Of a stretch of DNA of 64,000 nt, positions 1 through 10,709 are shown piece after piece. The DNA is from Ahaetulla prasina (taxonomy: Eukaryota; Chordata; Lepidosauria; Squamata; Colubridae). A model generated the notes under the pieces. It saw only the letters and a program-made list of their open reading frames with translations. It was not told where the DNA came from and did not search any database. The stretch covers positions 11,125,959 through 11,189,958 of the forward strand of contig NC_080543.1 of assembly GCF_028640845.1 (NCBI RefSeq), given 5' to 3'. Within the stretch, counting starts at the first letter, position 1. The number at the start of each line of letters is the position of its first letter. The translations under genes and the position numbers were made by a program.

Positions 1-894
1 AACATTGCAACAAATGTTATTTGTGACCAAGATGACTAACCAGTGAGGTTTCAGACAAGATCATTTGAAACAATTGTCTAATTCATGTTCTTACAGCTCA
101 CAATAAATTATGTGGTTTTGTTTATCTTGCTTGAGACTTTGGACTCTTAAATCAGAATACAGTATGTCTAGAACGCCTTGGCTTATTTGGGAATGCTTGT
201 TTTAAATGTGTTTTTAATGAGGCACAACAGCATATTTTTCCTTCCTAGAGATAAGGGCTTTCCACGGAAATATATGTTCTCTATGTGAATAATTTTTGTA
301 CTTATTTTAGTTTCATTATACTAAGCCAAGACTAAAAAAAGAAAAACACAACTCAAGGGAAAAAAGGACAAAATTTACAGATGATGAAGAATAATATTAT
401 TCTTATTTCTTTGAAGGAGTGTCTATTTGGTTTAATTGTTGCCAACCACGGCTTCTGCGCACAATGGGACTTTAAGCCAAACAGACATTATGATCACGCA
501 GTTTCCATACAAGAGTCAGACTGCCCTCAATATTTCCCCCTGATTTTGAGATTATTTCCACTTAAGGAGACATGTCCCATTTGACCCACCCATTTGAGTT
601 ATTGTCTGTTTGTTTCCTAATTTGATTTACACCTTGCTTTTCCAATCTGGCAAATTCTCAAAGCAATTAATTAAATGAGTCCTTTTGGCCAAAGAACCAT
701 GAGTGTTTGCCCAGGAAATCATTCTCTCTCTCTCTCTCTCTCCTTCCCTCCGTCCCTCCCTCCATCCGTCCTTCCCTCTCTCTTTCTCTCTTTCTTTCTC
801 TTATTGGTGTTTTGCTGACGTTCTCAAAATACAGGTTTGAGATAAGGGACTTCAAGAGTAAATAAAGTCTCTTTCCAGTTGAAGTGAAGTTCTT
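1..894. other. Unannotated DNA with a CT-rich simple tract
   Basis: I see no gene, exon or recognisable transposon here. The only structure is a pyrimidine-rich simple tract at about 721-802 (CT dinucleotides grading into CCCT/CTTT units). Small open frames in this stretch have no protein-like composition. Confidence 0.6.
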
Positions 895-1469
895 GTCACT
901 TCATGAACAATAAGGATGATGAGCAGTCTGGAGATTAAACTGTATGGTGAACAGTTGAGGGAATTAGGGATATCTAGTCTATCAAAGAGAATGATCAGGG
1001 AAGACACAATAACCGTCTTCCGGTCCTTGACAGGTTGTCACAAAGAAAAGGAGATTGAGTTATTACCACTATAAAAAAGATGTTGAAACTTTAGAAAGAG
1101 TGCCGAGAAGAGCAACAAAGATGATGAGGGGGTCTGAAGGATAAAACCTATGAGGAACAATAGTAGGAATTGGACACGTCTAGTTTAATGAAAAGAACGA
1201 CTGGTGGAGACATGATACAGTGTCCCAATATCTCAGGGGCTTCCACAAAGAAGAGGCAGTCTAGTTTTTCTCCAAAGCATCCGAAGGCAGGACAAGAAGC
1301 AATGGGTGGAAACTAATCAAGGAGAGGAGCAATGCAGAACTAAGGAGAAACTTCCTAACAGTGAGAACAATTAACCAGTGGAACAGCTTGCCTCCAGAAG
1401 TTGTGGATGCTCCAACACTGGAGGTTTTTAAGAAGAGGCTGTATACCATTTATCTGGAATGGTATAGGG
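895..1469 (+). mobile_element. CR1-type LINE 3' UTR fragments
   Basis: The stretch reads as a decayed CR1 3' UTR in the forward direction. It contains the recurrent phrases of this family: a GGACATGATA-like stretch, 'caatgggtggaaactaatcaa', 'aggagaaacttcctaacagt' and the GTGGAACAGCTTGCCTCCAG segment. At least two partial copies are joined (about 897-1060 and 1064-1469). The same copy resumes after the hAT insertion, at 1814-1887, ending in the typical 'ccttccaactctgttattc' tail. Confidence 0.75.
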
Positions 1470-1813
1470 CAGGGGTCAGCAACCCACGGCTCTGGACCCA
1501 CATGCGGCTCTTTCATCCCTCTGCTGTGGCTCCCTGTCGCTCAAAATATGCGTTTCACAACTGTCAAATTGCGACACCCACCGATGCACAATTTATTAAG
1601 CTTTTCGACCCTCCGGTAGGCCAATCATGGATAAAACCAAGAAAAGAAAAATGTCAGAAGAAAACAGAATCTTTAATTCAACTACATATGCTAGTTTTGT
1701 AGCTGCTCAGGAAATAGTCAGGCATGGAAAGAGTTTTGTGGCTCCCAGTGTTTTCTTTTCTGTGGGAAACGGGTCCAAATGGCTTTCTGATTGTTTAAGG
1801 TTGCAGACCCCTG
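1470..1813 (+). mobile_element. hAT non-autonomous element with transposase remnant
   Basis: The element begins CAGGGGTCAGCAACC and ends GGTTGCAGACCCCTG. These near-matching terminal inverted repeats are flanked by an exact 8-bp target-site duplication, GTATAGGG (1462-1469 and 1814-1821), diagnostic of hAT. It interrupts a CR1 3' UTR. Inside, an open frame from 1627 reads MDKTKKRKMSEENRIFN and then TTYASFVAAQEIVRHGKSF. This resembles the N-terminus of a BED-type hAT transposase joined to a later part of the same protein, so I infer an internal deletion derivative. No catalytic region remains. Confidence 0.85.
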
Positions 1814-1887
1814 GTATAGGGTCTCCTGCTTGAACAGGGGGTTGGACTAAAAGACTTCCAAGGTCCCTTCCAACTCTGTTATTCCAG

Positions 1888-2155
1888 GGTAGCAGAAGGC
1901 AGGAGAAAAAGAAGCAATGAGTGGAAGCTTGGTCAAAGAGAGAGACCATCTACAAATAAGGAGAAATTTTTCTGACTGTGAGAACAATTAATCAGTAGAA
2001 TAGCTTGCTTCCTGGGATTGTGGTGCTCCAGCACTGGAGGTTTTCAAAAATAGACTGAACAACCCATTTGATTGGGTAAGAAACTTCCTGACTTGAGGAG
2101 GAAGTTGGATTGGAAGACCTCTGAAGTCCCTTCCAGCCCTATGATTCTGTGTTCT
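1888..2155 (+). mobile_element. CR1-type LINE 3' UTR fragment
   Basis: A second forward CR1 3' UTR fragment, abutting the previous one, with the 'aaggagaaatttttctgac', GAGAACAATTAATCAG and 'ctccagcactggaggtttt' phrases and the 'cccttccagccctatgattc' terminus. It is diverged and non-coding. Confidence 0.7.
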
Positions 2156-2269
2156 ATGACAATACGGAATATTTCGTTCTTCCAGGAGATTTTCCCAATT
2201 TTTCAGGCTAGCCTAAAGCCCTGAGAATCCTTGAAGTTCTCCCATTCAAATGGTCTCCAGGTCTCATCC

Positions 2270-2762
2270 TGTTGTGCAGCCGGGCCCCCTCTCATCTCCT
2301 GCTATCTCAGCCAGAGATTGATAGTACAGAAGAATGTCCTGGCATGCCTCCAGCCCCCAGCCCTGGCACCATGCCCAGACAAACCGAGCAAACAAACCTC
2401 CCTCCGATAGTATGTGCGCCTGAAGCCAGCCACGAGCTGGGATTACCGGCAGCTGGGGACGAAACAATGCAATGGATAGATCCCCGCTTCCGGAGAATGG
2501 AGAGGCGACGTCAGCAAAAGGAAGGGAGGGGCAGGCCTGGATAAGTGCTGAGTCATGGAGCCACACCCCATGGCCTATATAAAGGATCTGCTTTCTGGCA
2601 TTCTTTGAGTCAGGCAAAGTCTAACTTGGATTGCTGAAGTCACATCCTGGTCTCCTGCCTGCCCTGAGAACTCTGACAGAACTTTGGCAAAGCTGCAGAG
2701 GCATACGGACTTGCATACAGACTTCCCCAACCCGGCCGTCAGAGGAGGAGTGGGACACGACA
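2270..2762 (+). mobile_element. Solo LTR, family A
   Basis: A TGTTGTG...ACACGACA element of 493 bp flanked by an exact 5-bp duplication CATCC (2265-2269, 2763-2767). It holds a TATA-like CCTATATAAAGG (about 2573-2584) after a GGAGCCACACCCCATGG stretch. Four more copies with the same landmarks are in the window (12186, 13309, 40620, 47662). Terminal TG/CA, the central TATA box and the 5-bp duplication fit a solo LTR of a retrotransposon or endogenous retrovirus. No internal coding region is present. Confidence 0.8.
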
Positions 2763-3015
2763 CATCCTGCTTACCTTCTTTAATCGGAGCAGGGCATTAA
2801 AATATCACCTGCAGCCAGTTCATTGGTAACAGAGCAGATGGAATCTACATAGCGATGGTTGGTAGATCCCACCTCCTTCCCATTTAACTATTGGTCCCTT
2901 TCACCCAGTTGTTATTGTTAATTGTAATAATTCAACTTGTAATGCTCATATATTTTTAATGACTCCTTGGAGAAGACTCTGTTGTTGGGAAAAACCAAAG
3001 GCAAAAGGAGAAGGG

Positions 3016-3744
3016 AATAGGCAGAAGAGGGAATAGACTAGACTAGACTAGACTAGACTAGACTAGACTGGACAGGACTAGACTAGACTAAGCTAGAATA
3101 ACAGAGTTGGAAGCAGTAGTAGGTTTCAATTTAGTTTGCTACCGGTTCACTTAGGCGCATACACGTGCTCAAAAGCGTGCACGACACTTTTGTGCATGCG
3201 CAGAAGCATCCGGGTGGATGGGCGGAGCCTCCCACCACCACTACCAGTTCACCCCGGGTCGGGGCGAATGGGTAGGAACCCACCACTGGTTGAAAGAGAC
3301 CTTGAGGTCTTCTAGTCCAACCCTCCCACCCAAGCAGAAGGTCGTATACCATTTCTGACAGGTGGCTGTCTACTCTATTCTTGAAAGCTTCCAGTAATGA
3401 AGCACCCACAATTTCCGAAGGCAAAAGCTGTTCCATGGGTTGATTGTTCTTACTGTCAGAAATTTGCTCCTCATTTCTAGGTTGAATCTCTCCTTGTTCA
3501 GTTTCCATCCATTATTCCTTGTCTGGCCTTCATGTGCTTTGGAAAATAGCTTGATCCCCACCTCTCTGTGGCAGCCCCTCAAATATTGAAAGACTGCTAT
3601 CATGTCACCCCTGGTCCTTCTCTTCACCAGACTAGCCTTGCCCAGTCCCTGCAACCGTTCTTCATATGTTTTAGTCTAATCATCCTGGTTGCTCTTCTCT
3701 GCACTTTTTCTAGAGTCTCAACATCCTTTTTGTAGTTTTGTAGA
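3016..3744 (-). mobile_element. CR1 LINE 3' UTR with (GACTA)n tail
   Basis: Reverse-orientation CR1 3' UTR ('gttgattgttcttactgtca', 'ggtccttctcttcaccag', 'ctgcaaccgttcttcatatg'). Its 3' tail lies at the left as a pentamer array of GACTA units (3030-3095). A hAT element splits it at 3114-3288. Confidence 0.75.
3114..3288. mobile_element. hAT MITE inside CR1
   Basis: Termini CAGTAGTAGGTTTCAA and GGAACCCACCACTG form an inverted repeat of the family found many times in this window. Flanks GTTGGAAG (3106-3113) and GTTGAAAG (3289-3296) are a target-site duplication with one mismatch. The inside is GC-rich with alternating GTGCATGCG runs and no coding capacity. Confidence 0.8.
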
Positions 3745-3749
3745 TAGTG

Positions 3750-3832
3750 TCATCAATGCAATGCACATGAATTTGGGCAAACTCTGGGAAACACTGGAGG
3801 ACAGGAGAGCTTGGTGTGCTATGATCTGTTTG
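3750..3832 (+). mobile_element. Bov-B LINE fragment
   Basis: The forward translation contains MNLGKLWETLEDRRAWCA, which resembles the C-terminal end of the Bov-B (RTE clade) polyprotein. Only about 80 bp is recognisable. Confidence 0.6.
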
Positions 3833-4962
3833 TTTAGTGGTGGAAAAAGGAAAGATTTTTATCATTTGTCACCCCACACGGTATTCATTTATGGCAGTGA
3901 GCCAAGTGCCAGGAACACACAGGAAAGTGTTCACCTTAGTTGGGTACAAAAAAGTCCGGTGTGCAAGGCTCTGTGTAGTGATCTTCAGAGGATGGATCCC
4001 AAAAATCAGGAGTCTAAGAAGCACATTTTCAAACCTTACCAGATTTTATTTGAAGGCAGAAGCTTCTGTGAGCTTCTGCTCATTTTCATCAGACGCGACA
4101 GATCTGATAAATGAGGTGGTCTCCACTGCTTCTGAGAGAATGAATTACAGGTAGTCCTTGTTTAATGACAAGGGGGGGGCTGTTAAGCAATGTAGCTGTT
4201 AAGCGAGACATCACACAACTGTCTCTTACCATTTTTACCGCTGGCTTCTCCATTGACTCTGCTTATTGGAAGGGTGCTTGTCGTTTGTAAATTATGGCTT
4301 AGAACAATATGCAAACCTAGGCATTTGTGGCTTACCTAACTCTTGGTTAAAGCATCATGACAATGTGGTTGTGGGAATTGGGCCACGGTTAGCAGGGTTG
4401 GATTTTTGCCTGATCTTTCCGACGTGCCAAATTTCTCCCGAGTGGTTTTATCTTTTTCCTAGTGGGCGCTCAAGACGTTACTACTGCCGCTCCAAAACAA
4501 CTTTCCAATTTTACAACCGTATTTATTCAAATATGGCCCAAGCTTCCAAGGTATACATTAGACGCGTGATGGAATCAGTTTGTTCTGTGGTTATGAATGT
4601 GGACATTTCTTTGGCATGGCTGCATTTGTGGGGTGGGAGTGAGTGGGAATATATCCTTGTGGTTTGAGAATTTGAGGGCGAAGCTCGGCTTACAGGTTTA
4701 ATTTCGCTTGGGTCTGTTTTTCATTTGGGTATTTACAGAGTGTTACATGAAATGGCTCCTTTGGAGAGAAATTAATGTTTAACTTCTTATCTGAATGACC
4801 GTGAGCACACACCCGGAATCATTCTCCAATCCATTCTCTCCAACTGCCTTTTTGGTCTGGCCCAAAAACAAATAGCATTTTCTTTGTTTTTGGTTGCTGA
4901 CTGAGGTCGGCTGAAAGAACAGAAGATAGAATCATAGGGCTGGAAGGGACCTCAGAGGTCTT
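3833..4962. other. Mostly unannotated DNA
   Basis: A left end of the TA-flanked 'CAGGTAGTCC' transposon lies at about 4148-4235 and degenerates rightwards. The rest, including an open frame at 4266-4667, shows no protein family I recognise and no splice-site arrangement that convinces me. An isolated CR1 phrase ('cagggctggaagggacctca') is at about 4936-4960. Confidence 0.5.
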
Positions 4963-5936
4963 AGAATAGAATAGAATAGAATTTTTTATTGGCCAAGTGT
5001 GATTGGACACACAAGGAATTTGTCTTGGTGCATATGCTCTCAGTGTACATAAAGGAAAAGATACGTTCATCAAGGTACAATACTTACAACACTTATTGAT
5101 ATGATGAACTATAATGGGAATCATCGTTCCCATCACCCATCTCTTTCCACTTATGACTGTATGACTGTAACTTTGTTGCTGGTAATCCTTATGATTTATA
5201 TTGATATTGATTGTTCCTGATTGCTTATTTGTACTCTATGATTATCATTAAGTGTTGTATCATTAAGTGTTAAATTGTACCCTATGACCATCATTTGTGT
5301 TGTAAATGTTGTACCTTGATGAAGGTATCTTTTCTTTTATGTACCCTGAGAGCGTATGCACCAAGACAAATTCCTTGTGTGTCCAATCACACTTGGCCAA
5401 TAAAAAATTCTATTCTATTCTATTCTATTCTATTCTATTCTATTCTATTCTATTCTATTCTATTCTATTCTATTCTGATAGTCATAGGGTACAAATTTAA
5501 CACTTAATGATACAACACTTAAAGATAGTCCTGGGGTACAAATAAGCAATCAGTAAACAATCAATATCAGTATAAATCATAAGGATAGAAGCAACGAAGT
5601 TACAGTCATACAGTCATAAGTGGAAGGAGATGGGTGATGGGAACAATGAGAAGATTAATAGTAGTGCAGATTCAGTAAATAGTTTGCCAGTGTTGAGGGA
5701 ATTATTTGTTTAGCAGAGTGATGGCCTTCGGGAAAAAACTGTTCTTGTGTCTAGTTGTTCTGGTGTGCAGTGCTCTATAGCGTCCTTTTGAGGGTAGGAG
5801 TTGAAACAGTTTATGTCCAGGATGTGAGGGATCTGTAAATATTTTCACAGACCCTCTTTTTGACTCGTGCAGTATACAGGTCCTCAATGGAAGGCAGGTT
5901 GGCAGCCATTGTTTTTTCTGCAGTTCTAATGATCCT
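4963..5936. mobile_element. Three Rex1-like ('Snake1') LINE 3' ends in alternating orientation
   Basis: Three truncated 3' ends sit side by side: minus (4963 to about 5150), plus (about 5150-5476) and minus (about 5477-5936). Each carries the landmark TTGGCCAATAAAAAATTC or its reverse complement and the phrase 'acaaattccttgtgtgtcc'. The tail of the middle copy is an ATTCT array (5401-5475) which runs straight into the third copy. The third copy encodes, on the minus strand, a C-terminal phrase FFPKAITLLNK typical of Rex1/CR1-group reverse transcriptase proteins. Inverted neighbouring 3' ends could arise by twin-priming or by repeated insertion into the AATAG tail; I cannot tell which. Confidence 0.75.
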
Positions 5937-6128
5937 CTGACTAGAAGACCTGAGAGGACTTCTAGTCCAACCTCCTACTCAAGGTAGGAGTCTCATACCA
6001 TCCAGATCAAATGGTTGTCCAATCTACTTTTGAAAACCTCCAGGGATGGAGGATCCACTACTGCAGGAGGCAAGCTGTTCCACTGATTAATTATGCTCGC
6101 TGTCAGAAAAATTCTCATTTTCTAGGTT
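5937..6128 (-). mobile_element. CR1 LINE 3' UTR fragment
   Basis: Reverse CR1 3' UTR: 'gaggacttctagtccaacct', 'caagctgttccactgattaa' and 'ctgtcagaaaaattct' follow in the order expected on the minus strand. Confidence 0.75.
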
Positions 6129-6263
6129 AGATCAGTGTGGGGAAAAAAATGGTCAAGAGGTAAAATTTGCCCGTTTAATGAGGTAACAAACTGCGTATCT
6201 GTAACTGAGTAGTAAGGAAAGCATGATATGAATAGAATGGAATGGAATAGAACAAGAACAGGA

Positions 6264-6759
6264 CAGAGGTGGGACTCAGACGGTTCGGACCGGTTTGGGT
6301 GAACCGGTAGTAACAACCTGCAGGTGGCCCTGCCCACCTTCCCACCCACTGGGGCACAATCCTGTCCTATATCGCTGTGGATTTGACGGCGTACACATGT
6401 GTGGACGCATGAATTCCCGAGTCATTTGACGTTGCATCAGTGGTGGCTTGCTTCAGGTTCTGTCCGGTTCTTGAGAACCGGTAGTAAAAATGGCGGGAAG
6501 CTCCGCCCATCTGCCCTGACATCACATTTGGTGATCTGCGCATGTGAATGAAGCGTGTGCGCATGCGCTTAAGTGATATGAGTGCATGAGCGCGCTTCGG
6601 TTGCTAACCAGTAGTAAAGGTAAATGGAACCCACCCCGGCGTCACATGTATGTTTGGACGGTGCGTGTTTGTGACGGTGCGTGTTTGAAGTCACACATAT
6701 GCACTCACATTTCCGGTGCTGGGTGAATCAGTGGTGACAGAATGTGAAGCCCACCTCTG
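6264..6759. mobile_element. hAT element, probably with a second hAT nested inside
   Basis: Outer termini CAGAGGTGGGACTCAG and TGAAGCCCACCTCTG, with an exact 8-bp duplication GAACAGGA at 6256-6263 and 6760-6767. A likely inner element of the same superfamily starts CAGTGGTGG near 6439 and ends near 6642 in CCCACCCCGG, with flanks CGTTGCAT and CGTCACAT (two mismatches). Non-coding. Confidence 0.75.
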
Positions 6760-6988
6760 GAACAGGAACAGGGACAGGATGTAATAGAATGCAATGCAGA
6801 AAATGCAGAGTAGAGTAGAATAGGAATAGGAATAGGAATAGGAATAGGAATAGGAATAGGAATAGAATAAAATACATTGCAATGTAGAAAAAATGCAGAC
6901 AGAACAGAGGAGAGGAGAGGAGAGGAGAGAGCAGGGGAGAGGAGAGGAGAGAACAGAGGAGAGGAGAGGAGAGGAGAGGAGAGGAGAG
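6760..6988. repeat. Pentamer microsatellites (GGAAT)n and (GGAGA)n
   Basis: A GGAAT array at about 6821-6865 and a GGAGA array at about 6903-6988, both with five-base period, directly precede a reverse LINE 3' end. I read them as expanded LINE tails. Confidence 0.85.
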
Positions 6989-7085
6989 AACACTTTATTT
7001 GGCTAAATGTGATTAGACAAGGAATTTGTCTCCGGTGCAGAAGCTCTCAGTGTACAAGCAAAGCAACAGAATAATACTGATCATA
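6989..7085 (-). mobile_element. Rex1-like LINE 3' end
   Basis: Contains 'ggctaaatgtgattagaca', 'aggaatttgtctccggtgca' and 'gctctcagtgtacaa', a variant of the LINE terminus seen at 4963 and 20702. It is truncated after about 95 bp. Confidence 0.65.
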
Positions 7086-7095
7086 ATAACACTAC

Positions 7096-7440
7096 TACAG
7101 ATAGTCCTCGACTTACAACAGTTCATTTAGTCACCGTTCAACAGCACTGAAAAAAAGTGTCTTGACTGCTTTTTCACACTTACGACCGCTGCAGTATCCC
7201 CCTTGGTTATGTGTGATCAAAATTAAGACGCTTGGCAAACCAGTTCATATTTATGTCGATTGCAATGTCCCTGGGACCGTGTGATCACTTTTCGTGACCT
7301 TCTGACAAGTGAAGTCCCTGGGGGAAGACAAGATTCCCTTAACAGCCTGTTTTACTTACTTAACAACTGCAGTGATTCACTTAACCACCGTGGCAAGAAA
7401 GGTCACAAAATGGGGCAACGTTCACTTAACAAAGCGGTTG
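7096..7440 (+). mobile_element. TA-flanked (Tc1/mariner-like) non-autonomous element
   Basis: It starts TA-CAGATAGTCCTCGACTTA and carries the internal phrases of a family with many copies here ('gaccgtgtgatcac', 'catatttatg', 'cacttaaccaccgtgg'). The termini CAGGTAGTCCTCGACTTACA and its reverse complement, together with the recurrent TA at the edge, suggest a Tc1/mariner-type MITE; the family name is inference. The 7441-7495 continuation is a CR1 3' tail. Confidence 0.6.
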
Positions 7441-7495
7441 GACTAGAAGATCTCTAAGTTCCCTTCAACTCCGCTGTTCTGTTATTCTGTTAAGT

Positions 7496-8836
7496 TGATG
7501 AGTTTGGGGCATGTATATACATCCGGAAAATTTTTGAGATTTAAAAGTTTTTTTTCTTCTTACCTGCAAGTTGGCCAATCGCTTGCCCGGTAACAATACT
7601 CTGTTCCGATTTTGCCTCCTGCTCAATCTTCTTGTGTGGCCATCCCGACTTTGGCAGCTTCTAATGGCTGCCTTTCCGGTTGTTGGGTTGAAGGCTGGAT
7701 GCCGGTGCTGCAGGGAATTCGCAACTTTCCTGTTCATGCCAGCCGGTGCCTTCTTTCTTTGCTGTCCCTCCAGGACAGCTATAGTTCATTGAGAACCCCC
7801 AAGGCAGGAATTTCGGTGCTCTTCCCGGGTTCCTGGAGTTTGCGTCATCCCGTCGTAACGCTGGCCACACCTCCTTCAAGGCATGTATATCCATCCATTC
7901 AGAGGATGCTGGAGATCATTCTCTAGTTCAATTCTCCCTGCATCTGGTAGGAGATCTATTACAGCTGACAAGCAGACTGTCAATTGTCGCATAAGACACG
8001 AAGGCTGGTTTGTTCGTCGTTAAACGTTTCCATCTTCCATTATATCCAAGTCTTTTCCAGCGCGTATCCAAGCTCTTTTTTCAAAGGGAAGGAGGGGAGA
8101 AGGAAGGCAAGCCGGACCAAGTCCTTCAACTTGCCCTGCCAGCTGCTAACCCAATAACATCATGATCCTATTATTCTTGTGTGTGTGGGGGGTGTGCAAT
8201 TGAGCCCCATATATCTGCTGTGCGACTACTGTATTTGCTGGCACATAGCCCATACGCTTCCAGACGGCGTTGGGTGTTTTTACCCCCTGGCGCGTCTCAT
8301 CTCGTAACCCTCAAAGCAGTCGAGTCTGCTTTTCAGCATCATTCCTATCGGTTGTAATCGATACAGCTTATGTTTTTAAAAATGCACCCCTCCACACACA
8401 CACTCTCAGGTTTTAGAAAGGGGGAATTTGGTTCCCTTGACTGCACCCTTAACTAGCGGCAGAAAAAGTTTGTCTCACTTGGCAAAGGTAGAAGAGAGTT
8501 TGGGTCGGTATAGCTCTGCCGTTGGTTTTAGGAATCTCTTTCTCATCCCACTCATGATCCATTTTCTCCCTCTACCGTTTACCGTTTTCCATGGAAAAAC
8601 TGCCTTCATCGTGAGCTGTCATGGAGGTTATGGCTTTCGGACCCCTTCCCCTCCTAGGAGTTCTATCCAGGTTTGGAAAAGGACCTCGTAAATAATGACT
8701 TTTTTAAAAAAAGAAAACAGACGCATGACATACTGTCCCTTGTTGAAAAGCAATTCATGGAATGATTGAGGTAGGTAGATACATAGACAGACAGAAAATG
8801 AATATGAGAGAGAGAGATGATGAGGGAGGGGAGGTG
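7496..8836. other. Unannotated single-copy-looking DNA
   Basis: No transposon or exon recognised. Several open frames cross 7571-7926 and 8428-8691, but none has domain-like composition. This is one of the longest repeat-poor stretches in the left part of the window. Confidence 0.5.
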
Positions 8837-8990
8837 TGAAGGGTCCTTGGTGCTCTCTGAGCTTGCTGGTTTTCTTGCAGATGTTTCATTATCCAAACTA
8901 GATAATATCATCACACACACATTAGATTGATTGATTGATTGATGATAGCTAGATGGATGGATGGATGGATGGATGGATGGACGGATAGAT
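8837..8990. repeat. Short interspersed repeat followed by GATT/GATG microsatellite
   Basis: The phrase 'gggtccttggtgctctctga' with 'ttcttgcagatgtttcatta' recurs at 33538, 34208, 55827 and 57855 (reverse). It is followed by GATT units and a GATG array (8950-8983). Confidence 0.6.
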
Positions 8991-9010
8991 ATATAAACAG
9001 ATGTATTATG

Positions 9011-9641
9011 TGTTCTGTCCTCCCTCGCCTCCGTCCGAGCGATGGCTTAATTAGCCGGCACTATCAGCTCTGGCAGCAAACTAGCAAGCATCTGCCAAGT
9101 GTCTCTGTTATCTCCCTCGACACTGATGAGTCATCCAGGAACAAACAGTACTTCAGCTCTTAGTTAAGCAGTTAATTTGCCTGCTACAATATGTATGTAG
9201 CAGGCAATATGTATTTTAACTAATATTTTAATTTTGTATATTTAATTGTTTTAATCTTGCCTGAGAAGGGCGGTATAAAAATTTAAATAATAAATAAATA
9301 AATAATAAAACAGCAGCTCTTGCTGCCTTTATATCCTGTGGCTCCATGACTCAGCACTTCCTAGGCCTGCCCCACCCCTGCTTCTGTTGTTCCTGCCTCT
9401 CCTGCCTACGAAACCTAGGGTCCAGCCAGGCCTGATTGCCATCAGCTGGGACTGGAGGCGTGACCTGGGGGGGAAAGAGTCAGGGGACGGAGGCCTTGTT
9501 ATCTCTTCCACCTGGCCTGCCTCTGGCTCCTGGAGCTGAGCCAGGGAAGCCGGTGCTCCAGTAAGTCCTGACAGCCCTTCCCCCTCACTTTCCAAGTCAC
9601 TTTTTGGCAGGAGGCCCAGCTCGGGGGGCGCAGACACAACA
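9011..9641 (-). mobile_element. Solo LTR, family B, with an L2 tail inside
   Basis: Reverse complement of the family seen at 49145 and 58597: it begins TGTTCTGTCC and ends CAGACACAACA. Flanks TTATG (9006-9010) and GTATG (9642-9646) agree at four of five bases. A short L2-type 3' tail ('gagaagggcggtataaaaat' plus AAATAA units, about 9190-9310) interrupts it relative to the other copies. Nothing is coded. Confidence 0.7.
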
Positions 9642-9856
9642 GTATGGATGATGGATGGATGGATGGATATATAAACAGATGGATGGATGGATGGATGATG
9701 GATGGATGGATAGATATATAAACAGATATATAGATGGATGGATGGATGGATTATGGATGATGGATGATGGATGATGGATGGATGGATGGATGGATGGATG
9801 GATGGATGGATAGATGGATGATGGATGATGGATGATGGATGATGGATAGAAGATGG

Positions 9857-9887
<31 letters not shown>

Positions 9888-9888
9888 A

Positions 9889-9948
<60 letters not shown>

Positions 9949-9956
9949 CTTCCACA
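9642..9956. repeat. GATG / ATAG microsatellite block
   Basis: Tetramer arrays of GGAT, interrupted GATGGATGAT stretches and a terminal run of ATAG units (about 9885-9948). The open frames through it (polyYLSI / polyHPSI on the minus strand) are artefacts of the repeat. Confidence 0.9.
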
Positions 9957-10359
9957 AAACTCAGTTTAGTTGTATCCACCCATCTTTTGAATTCTTCCTT
10001 TGAGCCTTCACTGACTTGTAGCGAGGTTCTGCTTTTAGGGTATAGGTGTGGGGCTCTGAAAATCAAAAGGAGATGTTGAAATTCTTCTAAGCAGTTTCCT
10101 CACCTATAGACAGAGATCTTGCCAAACTAAAGTAGACTTCCTGCACCATTGAACACATTGGGAACTATTAGGGAGGAGCCATCGTCACTCTCTTTCTCCC
10201 ACACAGAGTATCTAAGCTGCATTGTCTCTTGCTCCTCTGGAATGCTCCCCTCCCTCCTAGGAATCCAGACTATATTCTGCCATAGTGGGTTCTCAATGCT
10301 TGCTGTATCATAACCCCCAAATAACAAATGAATTAACATAGGGCTTTGTTTGTTTGAGA

Positions 10360-10709
10360 GGGACGCGGTGCTCAGTGGCTAAGATGTTGAGCTTGTCGAT
10401 TGAAAGGTTGGCAGTTCAGTGGTTCGAATCCCTGGTGCCGCGTAACGGGGTGAGTTCCCGTTACTTGTCCTAGCTTCTGCCAACCTAGCAGTTTGAAAGC
10501 ACGTAAAAAATGCAAGTAGAAAAATAGGGGCCACCTTTGGTGGGAAGGGAACAGCGTTGCATGCGACTTTGGCATTGAGTCACGCCGGCCACATGACCAC
10601 GGAGACGTCTTCGGACAGCGCTGGCTCTTCGGCTTAGAAACGGAGATGAGCACCGCCCCCTAGAGTTGGGAACGACTAGCACATATGTGTGAGGGGAACC
10701 TTTACCTTT
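10360..10709 (+). mobile_element. Sauria SINE (tRNA head, Bov-B-type tail)
   Basis: A tRNA-like head has an A-box-like GCTCAGTGGCTAAG and a B box GGTTCGAATCC (10421-10431). The body follows ('cccgttacttgtcc', 'gagtcacgccggccacatga', 'gacgtcttcggacagcgctg') and the tail is AACGACTAGCACATATGTG...CCTTTACCTTT. Sauria SINEs are squamate-wide and mobilised by Bov-B. Confidence 0.85.

Noticed and set aside
2272..2544. Open frames in family A LTRs (also 12400-12747, 13313-13546, 47876-48257)
   Set aside because: All lie in copies of one solo LTR; they differ in frame and contain stops in other copies.
7571..7926. Overlapping open frames with hydrophobic runs (RFCLLLNLLVWPS)
   Set aside because: No splice signals, no family match I can recall, and open on both strands; treated as chance.
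9642..9956. Regular short repeats considered as a CRISPR-like array; same for the minisatellite at 24835-25765
   Set aside because: Units are tetramers or variable composites without unique spacers; the genome is plainly vertebrate.
9329..10066. Long minus-strand open frame (245 aa) with poly-YLSI and poly-HPSI stretches, and its twin at 14478-15116
   Set aside because: It is a frame through an LTR and a GATG/ATAG microsatellite. The repeated residues follow from the tetramer array, and the C-terminal part is LTR sequence also seen in the plus frame at 49149.
10361..10450. tRNA-like sequence with A and B boxes (also at 15490, 45877, 53212 and, in reverse, 16760 and 17716)
   Set aside because: These are SINE heads, not tRNA genes: each continues into a shared SINE body and tail, and the cloverleaf is not maintained.
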